DNA of 56,892 nt from CAYVAP01 sp964343195 (GTDB taxonomy: Bacteria > Bacteroidota > Bacteroidia > J057). The stretch lies in the NCBI GenBank assembly GCA_964343195.1, contig CAYFIR010000029.1, forward strand, positions 1-56,892, given 5' to 3'. Below are positions 23,192 to 32,360 of the stretch, in pieces; the stretch's first letter is position 1, and each line of letters starts with the position of its first letter. A model generated the notes under the pieces. The model was not told the origin of the DNA. It saw only the letters and a program-made list of their open reading frames with translations, and did not search any database. The position numbers were made by a program, and so were the translations under genes.

Positions 23192-25313
23192 ATTGGCGGA
23201 GTATCCGATGGTGGGAGACTCCACTGGCAGACAGTATCCTGAGCAGGTAGTACCCTTTTGGAAGGGACTGCAGGGAGATTTCTCCCTGGCCATTGTGCAT
23301 GGATAGCGTTTTTTGTAACAAAACTCGTCCTGAGAGATCATGGACCTCAGCCTTTACCTCCTGAACGGAAAGCGTGCTGGGGGCATCGAGATGCAAAATA
23401 CCACTCGCGGGATTGGGATAAACCTGCCAACGGTCATTGTAGTCTACATGAGAGAGGCCAACATATTCGGAACAGATCCCCGACACCTTGACTGCATCAA
23501 AATATATATTGTTACCAAAGTCATTAAAGCTCTCAAACTTCAACCTGACATCCTCAATTCCCTGCAAAAAACTCAGGTCTATGCTGGGACAGTCCGTTGA
23601 GCCACTGCCACACCACTCGCTGCTACTGCTGGGTGAGAATGCAGTGGTAAGGTTGGCTCCCGTAGCAAATGCGGTGCTGCCGCCGTGGGCATTTCCATAT
23701 AGCCGATGGGAAAATGTTTGTCCTCCATCCACCGATGCATAGACGATCAGGCTGTCACGCGACTGACCATTGTAGGGGCGGTAAGCGTATTCCCAACTGA
23801 GGCGGAGCTGATTGTACTGGCTCAGGTCAATGGGGGGAGAAATCAGGGCATCGCGTTCTCCTTCACTTGCATAGGTGTAGAGGTTGATTCCCACGGCAAA
23901 GCTTCCCTCATTGCCCCCGACAGCCTTTACCTCCCATTTTTCTCCTCCATCAGGGTTTTCCTGCACCCATTCTCCCAGCCCCGCTTCAAAATCCTCGAAG
24001 AAGATCACCCGTTCCTGCCCTACGCTGCCTACTTCGATGTAGGCAGAGAGGGTCTTGGACTGGGTGCCGAGGGCATTGGTGACGGTAAGGGTCACATCAT
24101 AGGTTCCGGACTGGGTATAGGTGACTTCGGGATTGGCTTCGCTGGAGGTCGAAGGCGAGCCACCCGGAAAGGACCAACTCCAGCTGGTGGGAGCATATAG
24201 CGACTGGTCAAAGAATTTTACCTTTTGCCCCAGGCAAACCTCGCTCTGGCCAGCCCGAAAGTCTGCTATGGGGGAAAGCTGCCCCTGGCAAACAGTTGAT
24301 GAAATGAGATTGGCCCGCCGGGGTGAGTTGGTGAGAACGGTGCGCATGCGCTGCTTTTGGCATTGGGTGAAGGTATTCATGCACTGGTCGTCCAGGTAGT
24401 CCATGTAATTGGTCACCATCTCGGCCTCTCCGCAGGAATTGGCACTGGAGGGGCAGCCATAGTTGGCCTGGGCTGAACTCGGAGTGTCGCCGCAGTAATC
24501 ATCGAAGCTACAGTTGCCATCTCCCCAGACATGGTATAGTCCCAGAAAATGCCCCACCTCATGCGTGGTCGTGCGGCCTCCGTTGTATGGGGGCAGCATG
24601 GAACTTTCACGGCCAAAGGTCTCCACGGTAATGACGACGCCGTCCTGGTTGGGAGTGCCATAGCTACCAGAGAGGCCTGGCAGACCGGATTGGTTGGGCA
24701 GCTGGGCAAATCCGATCACATCCCCTTCGATGTCCACCGTCCAGATGTTCATGTATCGCTCCGGATCCCAGATGGTATTGGGCAGGATGTTGTTGCGGAT
24801 GTAGTTGCTGGAAAAGGGAGGCTCGTTCACCCCAAGGTCGCTTCTATCCACCCGGTCAATGCCCGGTTCGGGCATGGTGCTGCCATCAGGCGCGATGGTC
24901 GCGAGACAGAATTCGATTTCAACGTCGGCTCCTGCGGGGTCATTGTTGTGACCCGGGGTTCCGGTCATTCGGCGAAAATCTTCATTGAGAACCTGGATTT
25001 GACTCTGTACCCGTGCCGCCGAGATGTTGGATTCAACCCCGATCCCCTCTCCGTCATGAATGATGTGGACCACGACCGGGATCGTGTAGACCTGTCGCTG
25101 TACGTGTTGAGCGGCATGGACCTGTTTTCTGGCTAACCAGTCCTCAAAGTCGGCTCTGCTTCCCAGTTCTGGATGTTCAACCCGGAGCAGGCTGTCGAGT
25201 TGCATGGTATGGCAGGGCTCGCCCCTTCGGTTTTGGCCTGCGAGGTCATTTCCCCAGAAGGAAAGAAGGAAAAGCAACAAGATTAAGGAAAGTGCAAATC
25301 TCCAGGTGTACAT
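23190..25313 (-). CDS. M43 (pappalysin/cytophagalysin-type) zinc metalloprotease with T9SS tail
   Basis: 707 residues. A signal peptide (about 1-26) ends near LAGQ. The protease domain covers about 70-330 with the extended metzincin motif H251-EVGHFLGLYH (HExxHxxGxxH), and the downstream Met-turn region YMDY. A PKD domain (about 360-430, SWSFPGGSPSTSSEANPEVTYTQSG) follows, then a MAM/jelly-roll-like segment (about 440-610) and a T9SS sorting domain (about 630-707, VYPNPASGILHL). M43 enzymes of Bacteroidota are secreted gelatinase/collagenase-like proteases, so extracellular protein degradation is inferred. The start follows the Met at 25313, where the signal peptide begins; the reading frame is open to 25361. 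Confidence 0.93.
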   Translation of the reverse strand: MYTWRFALSLILLLFLLSFWGNDLAGQNRRGEPCHTMQLDSLLRVEHPELGSRADFEDWLARKQVHAAQHVQRQVYTIPVVVHIIHDGEGIGVESNISAARVQSQIQVLNEDFRRMTGTPGHNNDPAGADVEIEFCLATIAPDGSTMPEPGIDRVDRSDLGVNEPPFSSNYIRNNILPNTIWDPERYMNIWTVDIEGDVIGFAQLPNQSGLPGLSGSYGTPNQDGVVITVETFGRESSMLPPYNGGRTTTHEVGHFLGLYHVWGDGNCSFDDYCGDTPSSAQANYGCPSSANSCGEAEMVTNYMDYLDDQCMNTFTQCQKQRMRTVLTNSPRRANLISSTVCQGQLSPIADFRAGQSEVCLGQKVKFFDQSLYAPTSWSWSFPGGSPSTSSEANPEVTYTQSGTYDVTLTVTNALGTQSKTLSAYIEVGSVGQERVIFFEDFEAGLGEWVQENPDGGEKWEVKAVGGNEGSFAVGINLYTYASEGERDALISPPIDLSQYNQLRLSWEYAYRPYNGQSRDSLIVYASVDGGQTFSHRLYGNAHGGSTAFATGANLTTAFSPSSSSEWCGSGSTDCPSIDLSFLQGIEDVRLKFESFNDFGNNIYFDAVKVSGICSEYVGLSHVDYNDRWQVYPNPASGILHLDAPSTLSVQEVKAEVHDLSGRVLLQKTLSMHNGQGEISLQSLPKGYYLLRILSASGVSHHRILRQ

Positions 25314-25497
25314 GCTGGTTTTGTTTTCTTTAGGACGAGGTGCAGGGCCAAAGAGCTGCATCCTGGCTATGGCAGCAGCAATTGGTATCTGGTCGGGAAC
25401 CTAAAGATAAAGGTTGTCCGGGATCTAAATTAGTCAAAATGGGAGGATGCCCTGGGGAGCCTTCCGTGAAGGGAAATTGGCGCACTCTCTTGAAAAA

Positions 25498-26907
25498 CTA
25501 TGACCGATACAGCTCGATCAGCTCTGTAATTTCTGGCTCATGCTTCAGCGATTCGTCCACCTGAAAAAGCTGATCGTGGCCTTCGAAGTCCAGCAACAGG
25601 GCATTTTCCAGATAGACTATGCCCTTTTCCCGGAGATTGGCGACATAGCAAAATGCGGCACATTGGTAAAAGAGCTCGGACGCATCAGAATTGTGCTTGA
25701 TGCCTTCTTCCAGATAGGTGATGGCTCCGGTATAATTCTGATGGTCGTAAAGGAGCTGCGACCAGTCCAGCCACAGACTCAGGTCCTGGGAGTTGAGGGA
25801 AATGGCTTGCTCCAGGTAGAAATAGGCCTTCTGAAACTGGTCTATTTTGTATTCGCAAATTGCAAGCGACAGGCATAGCTCCGGGTTATTCTCATCCAGA
25901 TCGTAGGCTTTCTGGTAGTAATGGAGAGCTTCGAAGAATTTGTCCCGCTTCTCGAGACAGAATCCTATCCCTGTCCAGGCATCGACATGTGCTGGCTCCA
26001 GCTCCGAAACCTGATGGTAATACCGGATGGCATCGTGGTACATCTCCAGGTTTTCAAAACACTCCCCGATGTGGTAGAGGGTATGCATGTCATCAGGGCT
26101 GGCCTGATTGGCTTCCATCAGGGCGCTGAGGGCTTCCTGATAGCGCTGTTGTTCTTCGAGTATTACCCCTTTTTGAAAATAGGCTGAAGAAAAATCCTCC
26201 TGGATAACGATGGCATAGTCCAGGGCATCCAGTGCTTCCTCAGGTCGCTCGGTCTTATAGTACACCAGCCCGAGCTGATACCACATTTCCGCAGAGTAGG
26301 GATTTTCGTCGAGGAAATTTATAAAGCTCTGTATGGCTTCTTCCAGGCGATCACGTCCCTCGAGCAGGAAGACCAGTTCCAGCAGGGCATCTTCATACAT
26401 AGGGTTGCAGGTCAGGGCCTCCCTGAAATACTCCTCGGCCTGGGCCGGGCGATCGCACATATGGGCGACCTGTCCCATGTGAACCAGGATTTCTTCTGGC
26501 TCAGCACTTTGGTCTTTGATTGCTTCCAGGACGGCGATGGCCTCGTTGTAATGACGTCCCTGGGCCAGTAGCTCGGCCATCATAAACTGATAGTCGAGGT
26601 TGCCCGGGCTCAGGTGCAGTGCATGCTCCATGCTGTCAATGGCGTCCTGCCACTTTCGTTCATGTCGCAACAGGCGCGCCCGTTTGAAGTATAATTCGCT
26701 ATTGGAAGGATGAAGCCTCAGGGCGTAGTCGAGTAACTCTTTGGCCCTGGGATAGTCCTGGTTTAACAGGTAGTACTGGAAGACATCATCGACTTCCTGT
26801 AGATCCATGAAGATGAAGGTGTCCCGCTTTAGCATTTGCTCAAAGGCCCTTGCACTTTGGCTGGCCCTCCGCTCTTCATAGTCACTGTATCCGTCGAACT
26901 CGTGCAT
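25498..26907 (-). CDS. Tetratricopeptide-repeat protein
   Basis: 469 residues composed almost entirely of TPR units from about residue 35 to 440 (repeating W/L-G/A-Y-F-A-P spacing, e.g. SAEMWYQLGLVYYKTERPEEALDALDYAI). No signal peptide, enzymatic domain or membrane helix is seen, so it is likely cytosolic and mediates protein-protein contacts. A common type in Bacteroidota with no assigned function. It is not tightly linked to neighbours: 185 bp upstream of the protease start and 85 bp downstream of the transporter gene, all on the minus strand. Confidence 0.85.
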   Translation of the reverse strand: MHEFDGYSDYEERRASQSARAFEQMLKRDTFIFMDLQEVDDVFQYYLLNQDYPRAKELLDYALRLHPSNSELYFKRARLLRHERKWQDAIDSMEHALHLSPGNLDYQFMMAELLAQGRHYNEAIAVLEAIKDQSAEPEEILVHMGQVAHMCDRPAQAEEYFREALTCNPMYEDALLELVFLLEGRDRLEEAIQSFINFLDENPYSAEMWYQLGLVYYKTERPEEALDALDYAIVIQEDFSSAYFQKGVILEEQQRYQEALSALMEANQASPDDMHTLYHIGECFENLEMYHDAIRYYHQVSELEPAHVDAWTGIGFCLEKRDKFFEALHYYQKAYDLDENNPELCLSLAICEYKIDQFQKAYFYLEQAISLNSQDLSLWLDWSQLLYDHQNYTGAITYLEEGIKHNSDASELFYQCAAFCYVANLREKGIVYLENALLLDFEGHDQLFQVDESLKHEPEITELIELYRS

Positions 26908-26991
26908 GTATGCGTAAGCTTGTTTTTGTGGTGGTGCGCTGACAATCAGCGAAATAAACTATGACGGTCAATCCCAATATAGCAGGATGGT

Positions 26992-27960
26992 TCAAACCTC
27001 ACCAGTTGTTTCTATTTTCTTTTTTCGGTAGGTTACCAGATACACTCCTGCCATCACCCATCCCATGAAAAGTACCTGCCGGAGGGAAATGGGTTGGCCG
27101 TCCCAAAAGAAAGACAGAATCCCCACCAACACTGGTTGCAGGTAGATGTACACTCCTACTGCTGATGAAGAGATTCGCTTGAGTGCCCAGCCATTCAGCG
27201 CGTAGGTACCGATGGTCACAAAGGCCACAACATAAATCGCGCCCCAAATGGTTGGGGAAGACAGGTCTGCCCAATTGACCTGTATCAGATCTGGCAGCCC
27301 CAGGGGTACATTTATCAAAGAGCCGAAAAAGAAAACCCATGCGACGATCGTCATCAAATGGTACTTTAGCATCAAAGGACGTACCAGCACCAGATATATT
27401 CCATAAGATGCCGCATTGACCAAAATCATGAGGTCCCCGAGCAGTGTATCTCCCCCCAGTCCCAACTGTCGCCCTCCCAGACTCAGCATAAATGCGCCGG
27501 AAAAGGCTATCAGCACGCCAATCACCTTCAAGGGCGTCAGGGTTTCGCTCTTTAGTGCGAAGGCTGCCAAAAAGACAAAAAGCGGCGAAGTTGTCATGAT
27601 CACCGATGCATTGACCGGTAGGGTAAGGGCCAACCCCTTGAAGAACATGTTCATGTTAAGAATGGCCCCAAAAAATCCACATAGAGCGAGCCTGAGCAGG
27701 TCTTTTCGGGGTGGAATGGGCTCCCGTACCACTACCGCCGCAAACAGTCCGAATGCCAGAAAGGAGCCAAGGGTACGAAGTGCAACCAGTCCGAGTGGAG
27801 GGATCTGCTCAAATACCGCCTTGGCCCAGAAAAAATTGATGGAGTAAATCAGCCCGACAGCCAGTAAGGCCGCATGTGCCAGGTAGGGTGTTCGATGAGA
27901 AGCAGGAGAATTGCTCAAATGATGACAGCATTTACAATTGAGCGCAAAAGTACGTATCAC
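26992..27960 (-). CDS. EamA/DMT-superfamily transporter
   Basis: 322 residues with ten predicted membrane helices in two EamA halves (about 28-155 and 170-305). The first half has FFWAKAVFEQIPPLGLVALRTLGS, the second SSSAVGVYIYLQPVLVGILSFFWDG, both typical of EamA exporters. Members move small metabolites such as amino acids; the substrate is not known. The 27960 start is GTG and the first ~14 residues (rich in Cys and His) do not look like the family, so a TTG at 27918 is an alternative start. No ATG lies near. Confidence 0.86.
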   Translation of the reverse strand: MIRTFALNCKCCHHLSNSPASHRTPYLAHAALLAVGLIYSINFFWAKAVFEQIPPLGLVALRTLGSFLAFGLFAAVVVREPIPPRKDLLRLALCGFFGAILNMNMFFKGLALTLPVNASVIMTTSPLFVFLAAFALKSETLTPLKVIGVLIAFSGAFMLSLGGRQLGLGGDTLLGDLMILVNAASYGIYLVLVRPLMLKYHLMTIVAWVFFFGSLINVPLGLPDLIQVNWADLSSPTIWGAIYVVAFVTIGTYALNGWALKRISSSAVGVYIYLQPVLVGILSFFWDGQPISLRQVLFMGWVMAGVYLVTYRKKKIETTGEV

Positions 27961-28141
27961 AAATGGGATGGTTGGTCTGTTTGTGCTTCTTTTACTGCAT
28001 GACTAATTTCGTGCGCTGGATATGGAAGTGACGGGGGACTGGGGGATCAAAGAAAGTGAGGTTGAAGTATTCTATTCGACCTGATTCTCCATTTGAAGTC
28101 CTGGTTTTTCGCTTTTCATCCGCCTAAGAACATGGATCTCT

Positions 28142-29140
28142 ATGCGTAGTACCCTTATTCTGGCTGCGATACTGATAGCTGGGCTCACCGCCTACTTTGT
28201 TTTCTTCTACAGCCCCAATCTTGATTCCCTGGTCCCGGGCGATACCGCCTTTGCGGTCAAAGATACCAGTGAAGTTTATGGCATAGTCCTCACCCAGTAC
28301 CGTGAGGAGGAGCCTGGACAGCAGATACGACTTGAGCGACTAGCCGATGGAGACTGGCAGTTCAATGGGGCCTATCCGGCCATGCGTCCCAGGGTACGCA
28401 ACCTGCTGGCGGTTATGAGCCGCATAGAAGTCCGGGAAGTTCTCAACGAAGCTGCCACCGCCAATGCTCAGCGCTTTTTTTCAACCGTCAGGACTCGTGT
28501 GGACCTATTTGACCAGGATGGGGACCTCATGCACAGCTATGATGTCGGCAGTGAAACGCCCGGTTCCAGAGGTACCCTGATGCGTATGCGCCATAGCGAG
28601 ACTCCCTATGTGGTTGAGTTGCCTGGCCTGCAGGGCTACGTCAAGGCCGCCTACAGCCTAGACCCCACCTTCTGGCGAGCCAATCGTCTCTTTGATGCCA
28701 GTCTGAGCAGGTTGATTCGGTTTAGTGTGCTCTATCGCGAGCCGGAGCGGAGCTTCACCCTGGAAAAAGTCAACGACAGCACCTTTGTGCTCGCAGGCCC
28801 GGGAGCGGGAGCCGATCCGGACCGGTTGGCAGATTATCTCGCAAATTTCAAGGGGCAGGTATATGGAGAAACCTTTGCAGAGCAGATGTTTCCCGGAAAG
28901 AAGGAGCAACTAGCAGGAATGGACCCTGATATCCGCATTGTAGCGGCCTACCGGGATGGCAGCCAGAAGAGTCTGGTGCTTTATGACCGGGAGGACGATG
29001 ACAATGGGCTATTTGGCTGGATTGAAGGTGAAAACGAACTGCTCACCATACAGCATTTTGTGATCGACCCCTTTCTGAAAACACGCTCCCATATCCTAGG
29101 CGACACGACTGGACAGAGTCTGTTGTTGCCCATGCCGTAA
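28142..29140 (+). CDS. DUF4340-type membrane-anchored protein
   Basis: 332 residues: one N-terminal membrane helix (about 5-25), then a soluble extracytoplasmic region. Sequence such as DTAFAVKDTSEVYGIVL, WQFNGAYPAMRPRVRNLLAVMSRIEVREVL and GYVKAAYSLDPTFWRANRLF resembles the DUF4340 family, which often accompanies ABC-type gliding or transport components, but no such partner lies nearby. The 3' end overlaps the minus-strand gene at 29096 by 45 bp (convergent). Function is unknown. Confidence 0.75.
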   Translation: MRSTLILAAILIAGLTAYFVFFYSPNLDSLVPGDTAFAVKDTSEVYGIVLTQYREEEPGQQIRLERLADGDWQFNGAYPAMRPRVRNLLAVMSRIEVREVLNEAATANAQRFFSTVRTRVDLFDQDGDLMHSYDVGSETPGSRGTLMRMRHSETPYVVELPGLQGYVKAAYSLDPTFWRANRLFDASLSRLIRFSVLYREPERSFTLEKVNDSTFVLAGPGAGADPDRLADYLANFKGQVYGETFAEQMFPGKKEQLAGMDPDIRIVAAYRDGSQKSLVLYDREDDDNGLFGWIEGENELLTIQHFVIDPFLKTRSHILGDTTGQSLLLPMP

Positions 29141-29683
29141 ACTTTTACAGGCATCTAGCTGAAAGGGGCCTTGGTGCAGCACGATGGTTTTCCAGATGTG
29201 AAAGGCATCCTGGTGTCGGCCCTGCATGAAACAGGCCCAGGCCAGAAAATACCTGGAAGCAGCCAACCATGGACTATCTCCCTGTTGTATGACCTCCTGG
29301 AGTACCCCTTCAGCTGTAGATGGGGCGCCAGCAAGTAGATGGCTGATTCCCAGGTAACATTGGAGCTCTACTTTGCCCATGCAATTGGATTCACAATTAC
29401 GGATCAGGGCTGTAAATCCCGTGGCGGCCTGTCCGAAATTTTCGCTCTGGTAAGCTCGCCAGGTAGTGGTCACCTGTGATTTTCCCAACCCGTGAAACCG
29501 GGTTTGAGAGCCCAATGGAGGTGCCTTCAAAAAGCTCGGCGTACTTTCTGCCTGCCAACCCGCATCTACGAACCCCTTGGTTGAAAGGTGTTCAGCGTGC
29601 CGGTGGTTTTCCCCGATTCTCAGGATAAAGGAAAAGAGTCTGATTACCGGGGAGGTGGCATGAAATGGAAGAGGGGTGAACAT
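29096..29683 (-). CDS. Hypothetical TPR-like partner of the sigma factor
   Basis: 195 residues from the ATG at 29683. It starts 14 bp after the sigma-factor stop codon, implying co-transcription. The C-terminal half (about 100-185) looks like two to three helical TPR-type units (YLGISHLLAGAPSTAEGVLQEVIQQGDSPWLAASRYFLAWACFMQGRHQDAFHIWK). No membrane helix is evident, so it is not a typical membrane anti-sigma factor; it could be a soluble modulator. The last 45 bp lie opposite the DUF4340 coding end. It is a predicted gene whose N-terminal half has no recognised domain. Confidence 0.6.
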   Translation of the reverse strand: MFTPLPFHATSPVIRLFSFILRIGENHRHAEHLSTKGFVDAGWQAESTPSFLKAPPLGSQTRFHGLGKSQVTTTWRAYQSENFGQAATGFTALIRNCESNCMGKVELQCYLGISHLLAGAPSTAEGVLQEVIQQGDSPWLAASRYFLAWACFMQGRHQDAFHIWKTIVLHQGPFQLDACKSLRHGQQQTLSSRVA

Positions 29684-29697
29684 GGTGTTGGTTGTGG

Positions 29698-30315
29698 TTA
29701 AGGGTTGGTAAAGTAGTGCTCCAGGCTGGGCCCCAGCCACCGGCGGAGTTTGCGAATGGCTCGATCACGGCTTCCACGCAACTGGTTGGTGGTCCAGCCA
29801 GTCTGGGCGAGGGCTTCGTCGTAGCTGAGTTGTTGGAGGTAAAGTAAGTCTATCGCCGTTCGCTCCTTGTCATTCAGCTGACCAAGGGCTTCATGCAGAA
29901 TGGAAAGGTCTATATCGGAATTGACCCGGCTGTCCATGTGGTGAGTTGGAGGCAGGCTTTGCTGCACGGCTTCCCGGTGCAGTTCGCGGACTTTTTGCTT
30001 GCGCATGATGTCCAGGAGCCGATTGGTTGCAGTCTTCATGAGCCAGGCCCTGAAGTATTGTACGTCACAGGTTTTGAGTTTCTGCTGCAAATGCAGATAC
30101 AGGTCCATCGCAAAGTCTTCCCGCTCCTCAGGAGTGGACAGATAACGTGCCGCCCGAATGGAAATCATATCCGAATACCGAAACAGCAGAGTGGCCAGTG
30201 CATCCTGATTATCATGATGCCGATACAACTCCATGAGTCCTTCGTCAGAAACAGAAGGCAGTGGAAGCTTGGGAGGCAATTTCTCCCGTTTGTGGAAGGT
30301 AAAAGTGGTGAGCAA
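29698..30315 (-). CDS. Sigma-70 family RNA polymerase sigma factor (ECF-like)
   Basis: 205 residues. Region 2 (about 30-105) contains LMELYRHHDNQDALATLLFRYSDMI and REDFAMDLYLHLQQKL...RAWLMKTATNRLLDIMRKQK, the core-binding and -10 recognition part. Region 4 (about 140-200) has LNDKERTAIDLLYLQQLSYDEALAQTGWTTNQLRGSRDRAIRKLRRWL, with the -35 recognition helix. The start at 30315 is TTG; the only in-frame ATG nearby (residue 28) would cut into region 2. Sigma factors of this size control specific regulons. The gene downstream (TPR-like) may be its modulator. No membrane anti-sigma factor is adjacent. Confidence 0.9.
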   Translation of the reverse strand: MLTTFTFHKREKLPPKLPLPSVSDEGLMELYRHHDNQDALATLLFRYSDMISIRAARYLSTPEEREDFAMDLYLHLQQKLKTCDVQYFRAWLMKTATNRLLDIMRKQKVRELHREAVQQSLPPTHHMDSRVNSDIDLSILHEALGQLNDKERTAIDLLYLQQLSYDEALAQTGWTTNQLRGSRDRAIRKLRRWLGPSLEHYFTNP

Positions 30316-30476
30316 TGCTACAGGGATTAGGGGTTTAGGTGCGTAAAAAGATCCCTGGGAGGTAGCGTTGCAGGTGATGAATTCATGCTTTATCGCCCTG
30401 CCATAACCTGACGATCATGCGTAGGGGATTTACACGGGGGATAGGGGATTTTTTCTCAAAGGGTAAATTCAGGGCA

Positions 30477-30519
30477 TAAAAAAGCCTCCATCTTCCGGGA
30501 TTTGCCGAAAATGGAGGCT
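30477..30519 (-). terminator. Terminator of the SDR gene
   Basis: On the minus strand GCCTCCAT-type arms (30519-30484) form a stem-loop followed by TTTTTT (30484-30478). It lies 24 bp past the stop codon of the dehydrogenase gene. Confidence 0.82.
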
Positions 30520-30542
30520 GAATTTGTTTACGCACAATGGAC

Positions 30543-31292
30543 CTACTCACGGAATACCTGAGTGGAGGCCGCCTGGGCCGTCGGCATGACGACGATGTCA
30601 TTTATGGTAACATGAGGTGGCGTACTGGCCACGTAGGCGATCACATCTGCGATGTCCTTTCCGGTCAGGGGCTGCATGCCCTTGTACACATTGTCGGCCC
30701 GGTCCTGATCGCCCTTGAAGCGCACTACGCTAAATTCTGTTTCCACCAGGCCGGGGGCTACGTTGGTCACTTTGATTTTGTGGGGCAGCAAGTCCATGCG
30801 CATGGCTTTGGACAGGGCATCGGCAGCGTGTTTTGACGCGCAATAGACATTGCCATTGGGGTAGACTTCCTTGCCGGCGATGGACGCGACGTTGATGATG
30901 TGTCCTCCTTTGCCTCGCTCGACCATGTGAGGTGTGATGGCACGGGTGATGTAGAGCAACCCTTTGACATTGGTGTCGATCATCCGTTCCCAGTCATCTA
31001 TGAAGCCTTCCTGGATGGGATTGAATCCCACGGCCAGCCCGGCGTTGTTGACGAGGATGTCGATGTCCTTCCACTCTGGAGGAAGGTTGTCCACCTGCCG
31101 TTGAACCTCTGCCTGGTCCCGAATGTCAAAGCACAGGGCCAGCATGTCGTTGTCGTACTTTGCAACCAGGGCATCAAGACGTTCCTGGCGACGCCCGGTA
31201 ATGATGAGTCGATGTCCCTGCTGGGCAAATACTTCCACGGTGGCTTCGCCTATGCCTGCCGTAGCTCCGGTGATGAGAATGGTTTTGTTCAT
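30543..31292 (-). CDS. SDR-family oxidoreductase (YdfG-like)
   Basis: 249-residue short-chain dehydrogenase. TGATAGIGEA is the NAD(P)-binding loop, NNAG follows at about 90, the Ser of the catalytic triad is in VASIAG and Tyr-Lys in YCASK. Sequence resembles the YdfG/3-hydroxy acid (serine) dehydrogenase group, which oxidise L-allo-threonine, serine or 3-hydroxypropionate with NADP. The Arg in GRRQERLD after the second strand supports NADP preference. Stand-alone gene with its own terminator. Confidence 0.92.
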   Translation of the reverse strand: MNKTILITGATAGIGEATVEVFAQQGHRLIITGRRQERLDALVAKYDNDMLALCFDIRDQAEVQRQVDNLPPEWKDIDILVNNAGLAVGFNPIQEGFIDDWERMIDTNVKGLLYITRAITPHMVERGKGGHIINVASIAGKEVYPNGNVYCASKHAADALSKAMRMDLLPHKIKVTNVAPGLVETEFSVVRFKGDQDRADNVYKGMQPLTGKDIADVIAYVASTPPHVTINDIVVMPTAQAASTQVFRE

Positions 31293-31451
31293 CTGGTTTT
31301 TGTTAGGAAGAAGTCAGAGGACAGAAGGGAAAGAATAGAAGTCAGACCATTTCATTGTCAGAAGTCAGAAGGAGGATTAGGCTCCTCCCTTTTTTGTCTG
31401 ACCTACTTCGACTCCGCTCAGCACAAGTCTCGCAGCGCAGCGGTCCTCTTC

Positions 31452-31928
31452 TCATTTCCCCCACTTCTCCATCTGGGCTCGGGTGACCTTGACGTCAATC
31501 CACTCTTCGTCGAAGTGGGCTCCGAGGCTTGCGTACATTTTGATGGCGGGTTCATTCCAGTCGAGGACCTGCCACTTCATCATGCGGGCATTTTCCTCCA
31601 GCCCAATTGCTACCAGCTTGTCCACCAGTTTTCGGCCTATGCCCTTGCGGCGATGATTTTCGCGTATGACAAGGTCATCGAGGTAGAGCAATTTTCCCTT
31701 CCAGGTCGAATAGCCGTAATAGTAAAGCGCGATTCCGACGACTCCGTCTTCTGCATGTTCGGCAACGAGGCACTTGAAAATGGGATTTTCGCCAAAGCCA
31801 TCCTCCAGGTATCGTTCGACACTGGTCTCAACGGCATCAGGGGCCTGCTCAAACTCCGCCAGTTCTTTTACCAGGCTAAAAATTGAAGGGACATCTTCAC
31901 GGGTAGCTTTGCGGATGGAGATGGGCAT
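31452..31928 (-). CDS. GNAT-family N-acetyltransferase (SSAT-like)
   Basis: 158 residues. The acetyl-CoA-binding motif A is LYLDDLVIRENHRRKGIGRKLVDKL (R-x-x-G-x-G/A), and the C-terminal YASLGAHFDEEWIDVKV is usual in spermidine/thialysine acetyltransferase-like members. The likely substrate is a diamine or amino-acid amine, but this is not decided by sequence. The region upstream (31929-31998) has short GTAGTTGGGAGTT-type repeats. On the minus strand, downstream of cutA. Confidence 0.85.
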   Translation of the reverse strand: MPISIRKATREDVPSIFSLVKELAEFEQAPDAVETSVERYLEDGFGENPIFKCLVAEHAEDGVVGIALYYYGYSTWKGKLLYLDDLVIRENHRRKGIGRKLVDKLVAIGLEENARMMKWQVLDWNEPAIKMYASLGAHFDEEWIDVKVTRAQMEKWGK

Positions 31929-31998
31929 ATTTAGTTCGTAGTTGGGAGTTGAAGAGTTTGTAATTGCGAGGATAGGTTAGGGGAGTATAGTCATCTGC

Positions 31999-32027
31999 GT
32001 GATCAATGATCACTGTTCATTGATCAC
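31999..32027. other. Hairpin embedding the cutA stop codon
   Basis: An 11-bp perfect inverted repeat: GTGATCAATGA (31999-32009) and TCATTGATCAC (32017-32027), 7-nt loop. The cutA stop codon (32012-32010) lies in the loop. No T-tract follows, so it is likelier an mRNA 3'-end stabiliser than a terminator. Confidence 0.6.
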
Positions 32028-32330
32028 TGTTTTGATCCATTGTAGATAATCCGGGTTTCCACCCTGTATGGGCAGGGCCACCACGCAGGGGACTTCGTAG
32101 CTGTGGAGTTGTGTTACGTGCTGGGTCAGGGCTTCGAGTTGGCTGCGGGTAGTTTTGGCTATCAGGACGATTTCCTGATCCTGCTCGATTCTGCCTTTCC
32201 ACTGATAGATGGAAGTCATGCCGGGGATGATATTGGCGCAGGCAGCGAGTCGATCCTGGACGAGAGAGGCTCCGATTTTTTGGGCTTCTTCCTGTGAACC
32301 ACAGGTTATGTACACAAACAGGGCTTCCAT
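32010..32330 (-). CDS. cutA: Divalent-cation tolerance protein CutA
   Basis: 106 residues: VYITCGSQEEAQKIGASLVQDRLAACANIIPGMTSIYQWKGRIEQDQEIVLIAKTT and a C-terminal HSYEVPCVVALPIQGGNPDYLQWI match CutA1, a trimeric cytosolic protein associated with copper tolerance in E. coli, whose molecular function remains debated. The frame continues upstream to 32399, but the family starts near MEALFVYIT, so 32330 is chosen. Divergent from the pseudouridine synthase with only 30 bp between start codons. Confidence 0.95.
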   Translation of the reverse strand: MEALFVYITCGSQEEAQKIGASLVQDRLAACANIIPGMTSIYQWKGRIEQDQEIVLIAKTTRSQLEALTQHVTQLHSYEVPCVVALPIQGGNPDYLQWIKTVINEQ

Positions 32331-32360
32331 ACCTGCCAAATTACTTATTTTGCTCCGAAA

